Positions 45,740 through 56,739 of a stretch of 64,000 nucleotides of DNA are shown one piece after another; within the stretch, counting starts at the first letter, position 1; each line of letters begins with the position of its first letter. The translations under genes and the position numbers were made by a program. Under the pieces are notes generated by a model. It was not told the DNA's origin. It made no database searches and saw nothing but the letters and a program-made list of their open reading frames with translations. The DNA lies in contig NC_133532.1 in the NCBI RefSeq assembly GCF_048544455.1, forward strand, positions 20,648,948 to 20,712,947. The letters run 5' to 3'. This DNA comes from Silene latifolia. Taxonomy: Eukaryota; Streptophyta; Magnoliopsida; Caryophyllales; Caryophyllaceae.

Positions 45740-46262
45740 ATTTCCCAAATAGTCACTATCGAAAGCAGTGTACCGCTCACACTTGTCATACCGACAAGAG
45801 CGGTAGTCACTATCGAAACAGTACCGCTCACACTTTGTCATACCGACAAGAGCGGCAGCCATCATCAAGAAGGTGGCGCCGTCGTTAGTCACCCCAAGTA
45901 GTAGACGCTACGGCAATCACCCCAAGAGGTAGACGCGCAGCAGTCCTACCCAGTGGTAGACGCCACGGCAGATCATCATCAAGAAGCGGCGCCGTCGCAG
46001 TCACCCCAAGTAGTAGACGCTACGGCGATCACTCCAAGAGGTAGACGCCGCAGCAGTCACTCCAAGTGGTAGACGCCACGGCAGTCATCATCAAGAAGCA
46101 GGCGCCGTCGCAGTCACCCCAAGTAGTAGACGCTACGGCAGTCACCCCAAGAGGTAGACGCCGCAGCAGTCACTCCAAGTGGTAGACGCCACGGCAGTCA
46201 TCATCAAGAAGCAGGCGCCGTCGCAGTCACCCCAGGAGGTAGGCGCCACGGCAGCCACTACC
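45740..46262 (+). repeat. Tandem repeats of element C (about 113-bp period)
   Basis: ATCATCAAGAAG starts units at 45861, 45975, 46087 and 46200, a period of 112-114 bp. Each unit is made of about four sub-units of 27-30 bp of the type AGTCACCCCAAGTAGTAGACGC. Just before (45745-45855) lies a separate two-fold repeat of about 54 bp with CACTATCGAAA and ACCGACAAGAGCGG. Such arrays are typical for this part of Tat elements and can seed satellites. Confidence 0.92.
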
Positions 46263-46735
46263 AGCACAGCTGATACTCGCAAAAGCAATCAACATTCCTT
46301 AGGAACGTTAAACAGTTGAGATACGCACTCTAGACTGTCTCGGCCAGGCCGAGGCGAAAACAAAAGAGGCGCTCAATTAATAACGTGAGAAGACAACCCA
46401 GACGAAGACGAGAAAAGACCTCGGCCAAGCCAGAGGCAAAGTGAAAACGTTTACAGTTAAGACGCTCAACTACTAGCGCAAGAAGACAACTCAGAAAAAT
46501 GGGGTAAAGACCTCGGCCAAGCCGGAGACAAAAGAAGCGAGCTCTTATTAAAAATGTTCAACAAATTACAAGAAATGCAGACGACGGCCGTCCCCATAAG
46601 GATAAGCCAAAAGACAACCTACCAAAGTTGTACAAAAATACAAGGAAAAGAAAGGCAAAAGGTTACAGATATCATCTAAGCGCCAAAAGATGGCAGGGAG
46701 GAAAGGCTTAATAATTGGCCCCCGAACAGCTAAAG

Positions 46736-49348
46736 CTATCCGAGGCGCCGGGAGAGCCTGGTGACAACCGCCCGTCTCCCTATGCCTCGTTCTTCGCTCG
46801 CCGTCGCCGCAGCGTTAGCAGCATCGTCCTTAATGGGAGACCCAGAAGCTGTCTCAGCAGTCTCAGCTTCAGCTTCCGCAGCCTCAGCTGCCTTCATCCT
46901 CTCGGCTTCCTCTTTGGCTGCCCTAGCCTCCTCAGCAAGGGCCGCCTTCTCCGCGGCCGCCTCCGCCTCCCTCTTCACCCTTGCTTCCTCCTTGGCCTTT
47001 TCCTTCGCCTCTTCCTCCTTAGCTTCGAGCTTGTCATCAAACAGCTCGTCAAATCTGTCCCAAGGAAAGGAGCCATCGAGAGGGAAGAGCTCCTCAATCA
47101 CTTCCCTGGCAGCTCCTTCGGCCAGGTCCCGATATTGGGCGCACATGTTAGGGAGAAGAACGGTTTGGAGTTTCTCAATGTCCTCCTCCCTTTGGGCAAT
47201 GATAGCTTCCTTGTCCCGGACCACCTTCCCCTGGGTCTGGAACAGTCCCTAAATTCGTTCCTCGTGTAAGATAAAGGTCGGCGCGCTTCGAACAAAGTCA
47301 CGCATCTCCCGCTTAGCGGCTTTGGCGGCGCAGCCGCCGACCTCGGCCTTGGCTCTCTCAGCAAGGACTTCCTTTTCAGCGTCCTCCCTAAGTTTTCTCT
47401 CAGCACGGACTGCCTCTTCAGCCTCCGCCTTGGCCCTCTTAGCCTCCTTGTTCGCCGCGTCAAGTTCCGGCCTTAGCCGCTCGAGCTGTGGGGCGGCCTC
47501 AGCCATGGTCTTCTCTTGCTCCATAATGTGGGATCCGGCTCGCTGAGTCCACTTCGCCAGCCTCTTGGATATTTTGGCACCCTCGGCCACAAGCTCGGCG
47601 GGGGAAATCTTCTGAGGTAGGGGAGCAACGGTGACATTTCTATCACCCGCCTTTTCAGGCTGCTTCTCCAATTGCCGCACGGTGAGAACGGCGGCTGCCG
47701 ACGGTTGATCTACAAAAAGTCAATTAAAACATCCGTGTCAGTATACATGGACATATCGGAAAGCCACTCATCAGGAACGCCCAATGAGTCGGCTGAGTTT
47801 GAGCCATAGGATAAATCGGTACCAGGCTTGGACTTCTTTGTCGGAGGGCCCATTTCCTTGCCGCCCTCGGTAGCAGCAGCGGCAACAGCAGCAGCAGCAG
47901 GGGTGGACCTTTTCCTCTTAAGGACGAGGGGAGATCCCTCCGCATCAGAGTCCTCCCCGTTGGTGATGTCAACGATCTCCACCGGCAACTTCTGGACTGA
48001 AGGGATGGGAGGTGGAAAGGATGTCGACGCCGTCGCCGCCGAAGGCTTTGTTTTCCGCGTTCGACGCGGCATGTTACTAGCAATCCTCGCTTGGGCCGCC
48101 TCCACATTCAGGCCTTTAAGCTGCTGATCCATCAGGTCATTCGGCGACGTCCTGCGATCACGGGCCAGAGCCTTAGGGTGCAAATCAGCAACGGTCTTGT
48201 CCTTGTGCAGCCCCATCCTCTTAAGAATATCCTCGGACAGGTCCGCGCCAAAATGATCTGCAAAAGAAGCAAAGCAAGAGTTAGGCAAGGAATGAACCAA
48301 AATTCAAAACAGACAGAAACATTGAGAGCAGTCATGGGCCTCACACCGACCCCACTCACCCTGCGCCAGGGCCGGTATGAGGCCGACATGGTGACGACTC
48401 ATCCCGAAGGATGATCTGCGTCGGGGGATCCATCTTTTCGACGCCCCGCTCTTGTCCGTCTCAAAGAGCCTCATCTTGACCTCTCATCCTCATTAAGAGG
48501 GACCTTGTCGGCGTCCATCTTAAGTTTTTTCCGGTAACCCATCCGTCATGCTCCGCCTTAGTCTCGCACCGCAAATTAACTTGGTGCTGTGGAAGGACCG
48601 GGAGCGGATAGTCATCCGGCACCTCAACGTACACCCACCGATCTTTCCAATCCTTGCAGGAGGAAAGCTTATCAACGGAGATGTACCCCGGCTCCACTTG
48701 CACGCTATACCACCCCACCTTACCGGGAAATGACTGCCGAAGGTGGTGAAGCCGACGGAATAAATTAACCGTTGGGACCTCCCCCTTAAAGAGACAGAGC
48801 CAGACGAAGCCGACTATGGTCCTAACAGCCAACGGGTGAAGCTGGGCCACAGCGACGTTCATAGCCCTAATGATGGCCATAACGTAATCATTCAGCGGAA
48901 ACCGGAGCCCGTACTCCAGATGTCGCATATATACGCCGGTGCAACCCGGTGGAGGGCAACAGATGGCCTGATCCCTCTCAGGGATAACAATTTTGTATCC
49001 CGTGCCAAAGTAGAAATGGCCCTCGAAAAATATCTCGCCGGAACAACGGGCGAACTTATGGGTCCAAGTACGGTCAGGGCCGACCTTACAAGGCTCGCCG
49101 TGATCCATGACGTACTGCCTCCCCTCATTAGGATGAGCCCTTTCAGCATCATCACCGAAATCGTCTCCGTCGTCATCAACATCATCATCATCCTCCCATT
49201 CCTCCAAAATTTGAGGATCAACTTCAGGAGAAGGAGACCTCGGACCCCCGGACCTTAGTGGGACGGCGGCCAATGCCTCCCCTTCATCCAGATGCGACGG
49301 GGAACCCCCCGGCGCAGGGTTACTAGGTCCGGCCTCAGTAGAAGACAT
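46736..49348 (-). pseudogene. Antisense multi-exon gene (aORF) of element C
   Basis: Exon 1 starts at the ATG at 49348 and reads 295 codons to a stop at 48461. An acidic D-rich part lies near residues 50-70, followed by a conserved globular region (MRHLEYGLRFPLNDYV, residues 139-154) typical of the 'putative gypsy-type transposon' family. After a frame change it would reach a donor at 48359 (GCAGG|GTGAGT); the acceptor TTTGCAG is at 48258. Exon 2 (48257 to about 47710) holds a basic RRTRKTK part and a KRKR motif. Later segments 47249-47680 and 46736-47224 are long Glu/Ala/Lys coiled coils. The stop in exon 1 and frame changes suggest decay. Function is unknown; a DNA/RNA-binding role is only a guess from composition. 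Confidence 0.7.
48258..48359 (-). other. Probable intron of the antisense gene (102 bp)
   Basis: Donor GG|GTGAGTGG and acceptor CTTTTGCAG|AT on the minus strand. Confidence 0.6.
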
Positions 49349-50010
49349 GATAACAATAGTGATTCAACAAAATAAGAGATCGAGAAAAGTTTGTTTGTTT
49401 ACCTTGAAGAAAAACACTAGCCAAAGTCAGAACACTGGAGATTAGAAGAGAGAAAAACCCGTGGAAATTTGGAGGAAAGAAAATTTTAAGAGAACGAAAT
49501 TGGTGCCCAATTTCAAAAACTAACTGCCCTATTTATAGGAAAAAGCCCATGAAGAAGGACCAATCAGGGCACAGCCCATGAAACGTCAGCCAATCAGCAA
49601 TCAGACACGTGTCAGACATGCAACCGCGGAATGTCAATCGTTGCAACAGTTGAATGTCAATCAATGCAACAGTGACCAAACGTCTTCAAAACGCCCCTTC
49701 ATATCTCTCTGCCTGTTCATCTTCCTCAACAAAATTCCTAAGTATCCGTTTCTCCGCCGGCCACATAATCAACCAAGCCAGAAAGCACCGGCCAGGGAGC
49801 AATCAGAAACAACCGGCACTCTCCACCCTGGTCTCAGCCAGCGTCATTGCCTTTTCCACATCGGATGTCCATTGCACAACCATGTGGAGGGGGGATATGG
49901 TACGGCCTAAGCAGGGCCACGCCGAGGTAGAAGAAGCCGGGGCAGAAAATTGTGAATTACGCAGAATATACGCTCAACGTACATCGGAGCCCATACCACG
50001 GCATAGACTA
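49349..50010. other. 3' noncoding part of element C / promoter side of the antisense gene
   Basis: There is no coding signal on the plus strand. On the minus strand a leader precedes the ATG at 49348, with a TATA-like CTATAAATAGGG element at about 49531-49542. Confidence 0.5.
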
Positions 50011-50011
50011 C

Positions 50012-50024
50012 GCTGGGGGCAAAT
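50012..50024 (+). other. Polypurine tract of element C
   Basis: GCTGGGGGCAAAT directly before the TGATGGGG start of the 3' LTR. Confidence 0.75.
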
Positions 50025-50605
50025 TGATGGGGCATATTCTGCACCCGCTGACCAGTCAACATATTGAGCAAGGTCAAAGATATCCACAGCAAGTCAACGG
50101 CTTAGGCAGCCTAACCGACGAGGCCTGTCGGCCTGTCAAATGGGTCCCGGCCGGGGCAACCAGCCAGCCGGGGCACACATCCGCGAACTCATATCCAAGA
50201 CCCCTCGGCGGTGAGCCAACAGGGCCCGTCGGCCTGCCATGGGTCCCTCGGCCGAGGGTAGATCAGTCTTTCCACCTGCTAGCCACTTGGCCACTACGTG
50301 ACAAAAGGTGAAAGTCTATAAATACTCCTCCACTCTCATTGAGTAAGGGATCCACAATTTAACCTAAGAACCACTATTCATCTGGTAATATCTTCCTTAT
50401 CTCTATACAACACGCACTTTGCTAAGTAACAACAACTTACCTCTCTAAGTTACTGACTTGAGCGTCGGAGTGAGTTCGCTCGGCCCAAAGCCGAGCCCTC
50501 AGTTTGTTCATCGTTTCAGGAGACCGCAAGGAGGATTCAACCAAGGACGTCATTCTACAAGCACGGGTGGTGACAAATAACTGCTCTGGAATTACACCCG
50601 GAACA
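50025..50605 (+). repeat. 3' LTR of element C (581 bp)
   Basis: Near-identical partner of 42643-43231, followed by the GTTTT target duplication. Confidence 0.95.
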
Positions 50606-50610
50606 GTTTT

Positions 50611-51340
50611 TTTTCCTAAAATAATCGTTATTGCATTATGAAAAATTTAGCAACTTAGTCTATAGTTTAATACCAATTTTATTTATTATAATGAAAAAAA
50701 AATCATAATTTTTAATTTAATTACTCCAAGATTAGAGTATAATTATAATAAGATTATATTTTACGGAAAAAATAATAGTTTATTAAAGGAAAGTTTTAAT
50801 TGTTTCCTTATTAAGATTGATGCATTTCGGAGGGAAAATTATGAGAATTTTTATTCTCTTATTAGTAGTAAGGAGATGTGCCTAGGAAAACTATTAAACT
50901 TTTTTTTTTTTTTGAAGGATAATAATCAAAAACAAAAAAAATAAGCCTTTTTTTCTAACAAAGACCAGTATCTGGACTATATAACTGGATAATTATTGTA
51001 CATCCGAAGTTATACTTCGGATATTATACTTAGGAATATTCTTGACTATATTGCGAAATACTCCAAGAATATTCCTAATTATAATATCCTAACTATAATA
51101 TGTTATCTTGATAATATATTTCCCTAATAATAATAATATCTCTAATATAATATTCTTTAATACACCCCATCGGTCAAAACAGTGGTTAATAGACGCTTTG
51201 ACTGGACCAAAGATAGTTGATGAGACCATTGTAGATGAGCCAAGTTGATCATTGTAGACGCAGTACCGGATTTGATTGCCTTGCGTGTGTCTTGAATTTG
51301 CCTTTAGAAGAGCCACACATAGTAATAACACTAATAACAC
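50611..51340. other. Intergenic, nothing recognised
   Basis: AT-rich, with T and A runs near 50900-50960 and an inverted ATTCCTAA/TTAGGAAT motif near 51030-51075. No gene. Confidence 0.5.
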
Positions 51341-51354
51341 TAATAAGACTAATT

Positions 51355-51496
51355 GTGCACGAGTGTTAAAACAACTCGTGAGACACAAACTAAATGGACG
51401 TCAAGGTGCACGAGGGTCGTCACAGCTCGTGAAACACCGTCTAAAAAAGCAAACGGTGCACTGTGCACGAGGCCGAAACAAACTCGTGAAACACCG
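51355..51496. repeat. Three spaced CACGAG...CTCGTG hairpin units
   Basis: GTGCACGAG occurs at 51355, 51406 and 51463, each time followed 10-20 bp later by CTCGTGA(A/G)ACAC. Each unit can fold as a CACGAG/CTCGTG stem. Confidence 0.75.
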
Positions 51497-51499
51497 AAA

Positions 51500-52206
51500 C
51501 TGTGAGGGTCAAACCAAACTCAACAGTGTAATTAAATTAAAAGAAAAACAATAAAACAAAATCAAAACAAAGCACACGTCCGATGAGGCACTTCGATTCA
51601 GTGGCGGGCCGAAGCCGGCAGAGTCATACCATCGGGCCCGTTAGGCAGAGGTGGTGGCTGGGGCGAACCCCGAGGTGGGTGAGGAGAAGTCAAAGACGGT
51701 CTGTTGTAGAGGTTTAGAGCGGTGGCGGTTGCCGAAGCAAAATGGCGGAAAAGGTCGTCGTAGCAACTATATATAGATAACAGCGGAGAAGGCAACGACA
51801 GCAATGACATGGACGGAGGCAACGACGGAGACACACAAACTTGAAGCACGGAGGAGGGTAGGGAAATTTATTTACTAAACTAACAATCTAAGCTTAGGAT
51901 AAGGGCAAGGGTGGCGATGGTTGGTCGGAGAGTGGTGGCGGTGAAGGTGTGAGAGGTGGTGTTCGGAGGTCAGGCAACGGAGGGACAGGCGCCAGGCGGT
52001 GCAAAAAGTGGGTTTGGTGATTTGGTTTGGGTTCGTCAGGGGTGTGTGGTGAGGGTGACGGCTGGAGTTTCATTTAGGGGATGATGGGCGAATTTGGGTT
52101 TTGGGTGTTGACCGGACTGAATTTGCATGTGGAGGCAGGGGAATATGAATGTGAGGTGGACGAAGGGTTGGTACTTGGTAGGGTCCAAACTCCAAACTCA
52201 TATTTA
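51500..52206. other. GC-richer intergenic stretch, no gene called
   Basis: Purine-rich (GGTGG, GGCGG) DNA with chance open frames of biased composition. I see no family resemblance. Confidence 0.4.
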
Positions 52207-52461
52207 GGGCTTGCTTGGATTGAGGGTAAAAGGGAAAAATAAATAGGGGAGTGATATATAAGGTTTATTTTTCATGTTTGGTATTAGAGTAATTATTCAT
52301 CTCCCAAATCTATTACCATCATGATAGAGTAATACATTACTCACCCTCCCCCCTAGGTAACCTATGATCAAGAAATTCATTACCCAAATAATTAACTTCC
52401 CTAGTAAGTATCACCCGATTAAAATTTACCCCATAATTATTCCATGAATTCCAGGCAAGCC
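52207..52461. mobile_element. MITE with GGGCTTGCTTGGA ends, 255 bp
   Basis: The left AGGGCTTGCTTGGATTG is inversely repeated at the right (CCAGGCAAGCC, with CATGAATTCC). The flanking DNA shows only a weak candidate duplication (ATATT). Confidence 0.6.
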
Positions 52462-52964
52462 ATATTATTCCTAATATTATAATACCATATTAATATTAAT
52501 AAACTAATTAATTGTACTATAACATAACAGAAGGATGACTATTGGCAAGCCGGAGATGGGAATAAGACCTCTATCTCCGACCGATAAAATATACAGCAGG
52601 TTGTGACAGGCGGAAAATTTTTAGAGATCGATTAGTCTGATATCATGTAAGACGGTAATTTGCAAAACACATATTTTTGTTTACATCCGTTGTAAACAAG
52701 AATAATTTACAACGGAGATATAAATCCATCCCAACTAACACCTTTTTTCTGGGTGATAGGGTGATACACCCCTTCGTTATAATTTACAACGGTTATAAGT
52801 AAGACTAATTGATTGATACAAATTCTTGTTTCTTCTTATTGTTATTGTATTGTCCTTATGTTTCCTTAAATCTTTAAAATGCCATGTAGAAATCATGGTT
52901 TGCTCGGTGGTGAACAAGGATCGATTACAATACCCTCTGTGCATAAACAAATCTTTTTCACAAA

Positions 52965-53155
52965 TTCTCATTTGCGATGGACAATATCCGTCACAAGCTT
53001 ATGATGGATCAATTAAAACTCACATGGGTGGATAAAGACAGGTCATTTATAACTCTCTAGGCACTCTGATTTTTGTCTCATCTACCCATATAAGTGATAT
53101 TTGACTCGTCACAAGCTTGTGAGTTTTGACGATATACCTGTCACAAGGGAGATTT
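52965..53155. mobile_element. Decayed foldback MITE, third copy
   Basis: AATTCTCATTTGCGATGGACAATATCC at the left and GTCACAAGGGAGATTTG at the right match the ends of 34525-34708 with many changes. Confidence 0.55.
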
Positions 53156-53258
53156 GTTGAATCTTTCTTATGGTAACATGGCTTCTACTATTGCAATAGA
53201 TTAATTTCACTATTATAACACTAGAGTGTGCTTGGATATATAATAAAAGCGCAAGAAA

Positions 53259-53313
53259 AGGGAGGGGAGGGGGCAAAGGGGAAGTAAAAGGAGGGGAGGG
53301 GAGGGGAGGGGGA
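53259..53313 (+). repeat. G-rich tract (GGGGAGGGG)
   Basis: At least eight G runs of three or more within 55 bp on the plus strand; capable of G-quadruplex formation. Confidence 0.85.
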
Positions 53314-53519
53314 GTGCCGGAGTGGAGGATGAGTGTTTAAATTAGTTACAATTTTCCTCAAAAAATTTCCTATGGTGAAAAGATTTCGGTTTATCTTGAA
53401 AGAGGAAAAATACCTTTTTTGTTATCCAAACAAATAATTTTGTATCCTTCCATTTCCCTCTCTTCCCTTTTATCTCCAAATCCCCTCATCGTACGAAGAA
53501 AACCTAAGAGATAAAACAC

Positions 53520-53610
53520 TCCGCCCTTCAATCCCTCTCTCTTCAAACTGAAACCGGCCTTCAATCCCTCTCTCTTCAAACAAATCGAACATTGAAGAGG
53601 ATGATTTTTA
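53520..53610. repeat. 30-bp tandem duplication (CCTTCAATCCCTCTCTCTTC)
   Basis: Two copies at about 53525 and 53555 separated by AAACTGAAACCGG-type sequence. Confidence 0.85.
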
Positions 53611-53624
53611 CCAGGTCTAGTTAG

Positions 53625-53790
53625 AGTTAGACCATGCGCATTGAAGAGGATGATTTCATCCTCTTAATTCTTCTCTTTCTTTCTATATTTTTGACACATC
53701 ATTTTCTCTTTTATTTACCCCATTTTCCACTATCATTATCCTCTTCCTCTCTTTTTCTTTACATCAAAGAGGATGATCTTTTTTTTACAA
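53625..53790. mobile_element. Partial Tourist/Harbinger-like MITE
   Basis: GCGCATTGAAGAGGATGATTTCATCCTCTTAATT and the following TATTTTTGACAC resemble the left half of 19820-20226. ATTGAAGAGGATGATTT also occurs 48 bp to the left. Confidence 0.5.
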
Positions 53791-53899
53791 CCGTGTACTT
53801 TCAAATTATAAACAGTGAAAGTAGAGTTACAGGAAACCAGTATTATACCAGGTAAGATTACAGCTAAGATAAACCATAATTCGACTAATACTATTCAAT

Positions 53900-54143
53900 T
53901 AGACCTGGCAAACGGGTCAACCGGGTCGGGTCAATTTCGGGTTTGATGGTTTCGGGTCGGATTATTTTGGGCTCGGGTCAACTATTATCAAGTTTTTTAT
54001 GGATAATAATCAGTTTGTAACAATAAACAATCGGGTCGGGTAACGAGCCAATTCGGTTTCGCGTCAATAATCTTAAGTTCGAGTGTTAAGTCGGATACGG
54101 GTCATTCGGGTCGGGTCGGATCGAGGTAGTTTTACCAGGTCTA
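53900..54143. mobile_element. hAT-type MITE rich in CGGGTC, second copy
   Basis: TAGACCTGGCAAA...TTTACCAGGTCTA ends match 18071-18536. This copy is shorter (244 bp), with no clear target duplication. Confidence 0.75.
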
Positions 54144-55155
54144 GAAACCACAATGATAATGCTAGATGTACTATTATGGACAGTGGACACATGTGCAGCA
54201 GAGGCCCAACCCAGGATATTCACGCTTTCGCACAACAAGTGGTATTAGAGCCCAAGGTCGGCTTGGCTAGGCACGAGGATGCATCAGTAGGTCCAAGACT
54301 TAAAGTTGTACACTGTAAGGCATGGAACTCCTAGCTCGGGGTGAGTCCTTGAGCAGACCCGGTCCAGGGTTAAATGGATGAAATGCGTCATAGGTCTTGC
54401 GGGACAAAGACCATTTGTGTACTAAAACTGTTGATCAGGTAGACCCTTATCAGATTGGGTGCCACAGGTCTGGTGGGTCTTTTCCAGGTTGGATGCTAGA
54501 GAGCGTTTGTGTTCTAGGACTTCTGAAGTGACGGTCCCGGTCCAGGGTATAATGGATGCAAAGGATGTTCGATATGCATGTGTAACAAATTCCCAAGAAG
54601 GGCACAAGGACATGCTAGTTCAGGAGTATGTGAGGGCACTCACTTGACCAGGCGGTGACATGTGGTGCAAGACATGGCTCGTGGTAGCATGGTTTGTCGG
54701 CTAAGGGGAGGTTATCAAGACTTGTGATGTTTCGGGTGTCTAGTGTTGGGGCTGTAGAGTGTGGGAGTCCTCCATAGAGGTCAAGGTCGGAGTCAAGATG
54801 ATGGTCCTTGGTTTGAGGGGAGGATTGTTAGGGTGCAAACTCATGTCCCACATCGGTAGAATAAAGATGAAAGCTCATCTTTATAAGTTTCCACTAAATA
54901 CAATAGTGCGAGGCATGGGCGGACGCAGGAATTTATCGAAAGGGGGGCACAAAATTTTTTCCGATACATTATTTTTTATTTTAAACCGCATTTTTTTATT
55001 ACGGATTTTTTTCCGCCCAAAAAATAGAAAAATAACTAATTTTAATAATTTTTTTAGTTTAAAAATTAGTATTTTATTTTGAATTTTCTTCTGAAATATT
55101 TAAATTTGAAATAAATGTACTTTGTAAATAAATATTTAAATAAACACTAAACACA

Positions 55156-55222
55156 AGTGGTTCAATGGTAGAGAAGGTGGTATGTAACCTCGAGGTCAAG
55201 GGTTCAAACCCTGGGAGGAACA
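55156..55222 (+). other. tRNA-like sequence (plus) inside the nested hAT element
   Basis: A-box-like TGGTTCAATGGTAG (55158-55171) and B-box-like GGGTTCAAACCC (55200-55211) with the usual spacing. It does not fold into a convincing full tRNA, so it is not called as a tRNA gene. Confidence 0.5.
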
Positions 55223-55308
55223 TTTTTTACATATAAATTGTAGCATACTAACGAGATGGGCCTTGAGATCATTACACAGTTTAACAAAAAATTATTTAAT
55301 AAAAACTT

Positions 55309-55376
55309 AGGGCACCAAGAATCGAACCTGTGACCTTTCAAGGGTCAACTAAAGAGCTTACCAACTGAACCACATA
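55309..55376 (-). other. tRNA-like sequence (minus) inside the nested hAT element
   Basis: On the minus strand GTGGTTCAGTTGGTAAG (A-box-like, 55358-55374) and GGTTCGATTC (B box, 55319-55328), convergent with the plus-strand one. Confidence 0.5.
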
Positions 55377-55607
55377 AACCTATTAATCATTTTTGTTACT
55401 TAAAAAAAAATTATCCCGAAAAATTCATGGTGGGCACGTGCCCACCCGGGCCCCCTAGATCCGCCCATGGTGCGAGGCCTTTTGGGAAGGAGCCCAAGAG
55501 TAAATCCGTGAGGGCTTGGCCCAAAGCGGACAATATCGTATTATTATGGACACTGGACACAGGTGCAGCAGAGGCCTAACACAGGATATTCACGCTTCCG
55601 CACAACA

Positions 55608-55830
55608 GAACATCATTCAGCCCAAATGATGTCTAAATACCAAGGACACGTGTCGGACACTTCCCCAAATACCATGGACACGCGTCGGACACGTGCCCAA
55701 ATAAAGGTAGAAAGTTGGACACGACTTTATAGGTGTCCGACACATTTAGGCGTGTGTCCGACGAGTGTCAGTGTCCGACACGGTGTCGAACACGAGACGA
55801 CTAATTAAACGAAGTGTCCGTGCTACCTAG
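55608..55830 (-). mobile_element. Truncated copy of the GTGTCCG-rich hAT MITE
   Basis: The right end GTGTCCGTGCTACCTAG is intact. The inverse of 55608-55830 aligns with the left half of 17557-18019, so about half of the element is missing on the left. Confidence 0.8.
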
Positions 55831-55837
55831 TATATAT

Positions 55838-55995
55838 GTAGAATTGTAGAAACTAGAAGGCATGATTAATTAGTTGGTGCCGCGGAAAACATTCTTCAAT
55901 TTCTTCACTTGTTGAGGATCCAACAAGGTAGTCTTCTCAATGATTTAGGAAGGTAAATTATTTGAGCCCAAAGAAAGAGGTACAAACTGGAATCC
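55838..55995 (-). pseudogene. Duplicated 3' end of the germin-like gene
   Basis: This stretch of about 158 bp matches 56708-56868 (end of the coding region plus start of the 3' UTR) with only a handful of differences, including the stop codon and the Lys/Val-rich C-terminus. It covers about the last 43 codons. It lacks the cupin domain and cannot be functional. It begins immediately beside the truncated hAT copy. Confidence 0.92.
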
Positions 55996-56005
55996 GGTTG
56001 AGAAA

Positions 56006-56739
56006 AATATGATCCTTTGACAACTTTTTCTTTTTTATAAAATAAAAAACTAGATTAATCCTGTACAATATGATTATATCCTTTGACAACCATGGTGACC
56101 TTGTTTCTTGCCCACTTCATGGTGTCAAATGGCTATGTTTTACAGGCCTATTAAATTTGCAGCATATTAGGATACTTCCTCTGCCTAAATTATCTGTTTA
56201 TTTGCTTTTTTTATTCTTTATGAGAAGCATGTTAATCAAAATAAACAAATAGTTAGGTCGGACGGAGTATTTGTTAAAGTTGGTTATAGTGGTTATTCAT
56301 AAACTTCAAATAAAATAGGTAGGTTATGAATATAATTACAGTACATTTATTGGTGACCTAAATTAAGGTAGGTCATTAATAAACATAGCTAGAAAGATGG
56401 TACTCATGACTTGGATTCAAATCCCGTCAGCTTCAAACCGCTACAACTGCACAGTTACAATGACTTTCACTACTTATCTTTCTTACCATTACATACACAA
56501 GTCACAAGAGTGATTGTAAACTCAAATTATATTTTATCTTAATATAACCCCACTAAAATAACCGACCACCATTTTACATGATAAGGACATCAAGATCTTT
56601 GTTATCTTATCTTATAATGTTTTATTCGAAAACCGTCTTACATGAGGCTTACTCGCTCCCTTTCTTATTATATATATATACTCATTAAATTAATGAACAT
56701 TGTATAGGTAGAATTGTAGAAACTAGAAGCCATGATTAA
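56006..56739. other. Intergenic between pseudogene and germin-like gene
   Basis: AT-rich. 56690-56739 is presumed 3' UTR of the gene. A short TA run lies near 56671-56682. Confidence 0.5.

Larger units (their letters stand above)
42643..50605 (+). mobile_element. Element C: non-autonomous Ty3/gypsy (Tat/Retand-like) retrotransposon, 7963 bp
   Basis: LTRs 42643-43231 and 50025-50605 are flanked by the 5-bp duplication GTTTT (42638-42642, 50606-50610). A primer-binding site and polypurine tract are present. The plus strand has decayed gag and protease; no RT, RNase H or integrase follows. Instead there is a tandem array (about 45740-46260) and then a multi-exon gene on the minus strand (about 46736-49348). 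Antisense ORFs in this position are described for the Tat lineage (Ogre, Retand and relatives). The GC content is clearly higher than in the flanks. Confidence 0.92.
54914..55469. mobile_element. hAT-type element nested in the TRIM LTR, 556 bp
   Basis: Inverted ends CATGGGCGGA / TCCGCCCATG are flanked by a perfect 8-bp duplication GTGCGAGG (54906-54913, 55470-55477). It splits the TRIM 3' LTR. Inside are two tRNA-like Pol III promoter pairs in opposite orientation. Confidence 0.85.
54165..55607 (+). mobile_element. TRIM-like LTR element with truncated 5' LTR
   Basis: The end of the 5' LTR (about 54165-54237) matches the end of the 3' LTR (54826-55607). A decayed Met primer site TGGTATTAGAGC lies at 54240-54251 and a polypurine tract GTTTGAGGGGAGGAT at 54811-54825. 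The internal part is only about 590 bp and noncoding. Removing the nested hAT element leaves an LTR of about 218 bp, in the TRIM size range. Confidence 0.78.

Noticed and set aside
46715-47546. Plus-strand Ser/Ala-rich frames
   Set aside because: Mirror images of the Glu/Ala/Lys coiled-coil exons of the antisense gene.
51598-51849. 83-aa minus-strand Pro/Ser-rich frame
   Set aside because: Biased composition over GGTGG/GGCGG DNA, with no homologue recognised and no gene context.
54083-54647. Several short frames of 62-83 aa
   Set aside because: They fall in the noncoding internal region of a TRIM-like element and the end of a MITE.
55156-55222. Functional tRNA gene
   Set aside because: A and B boxes are recognisable, but I could not pair a full cloverleaf and it lies inside a hAT element.
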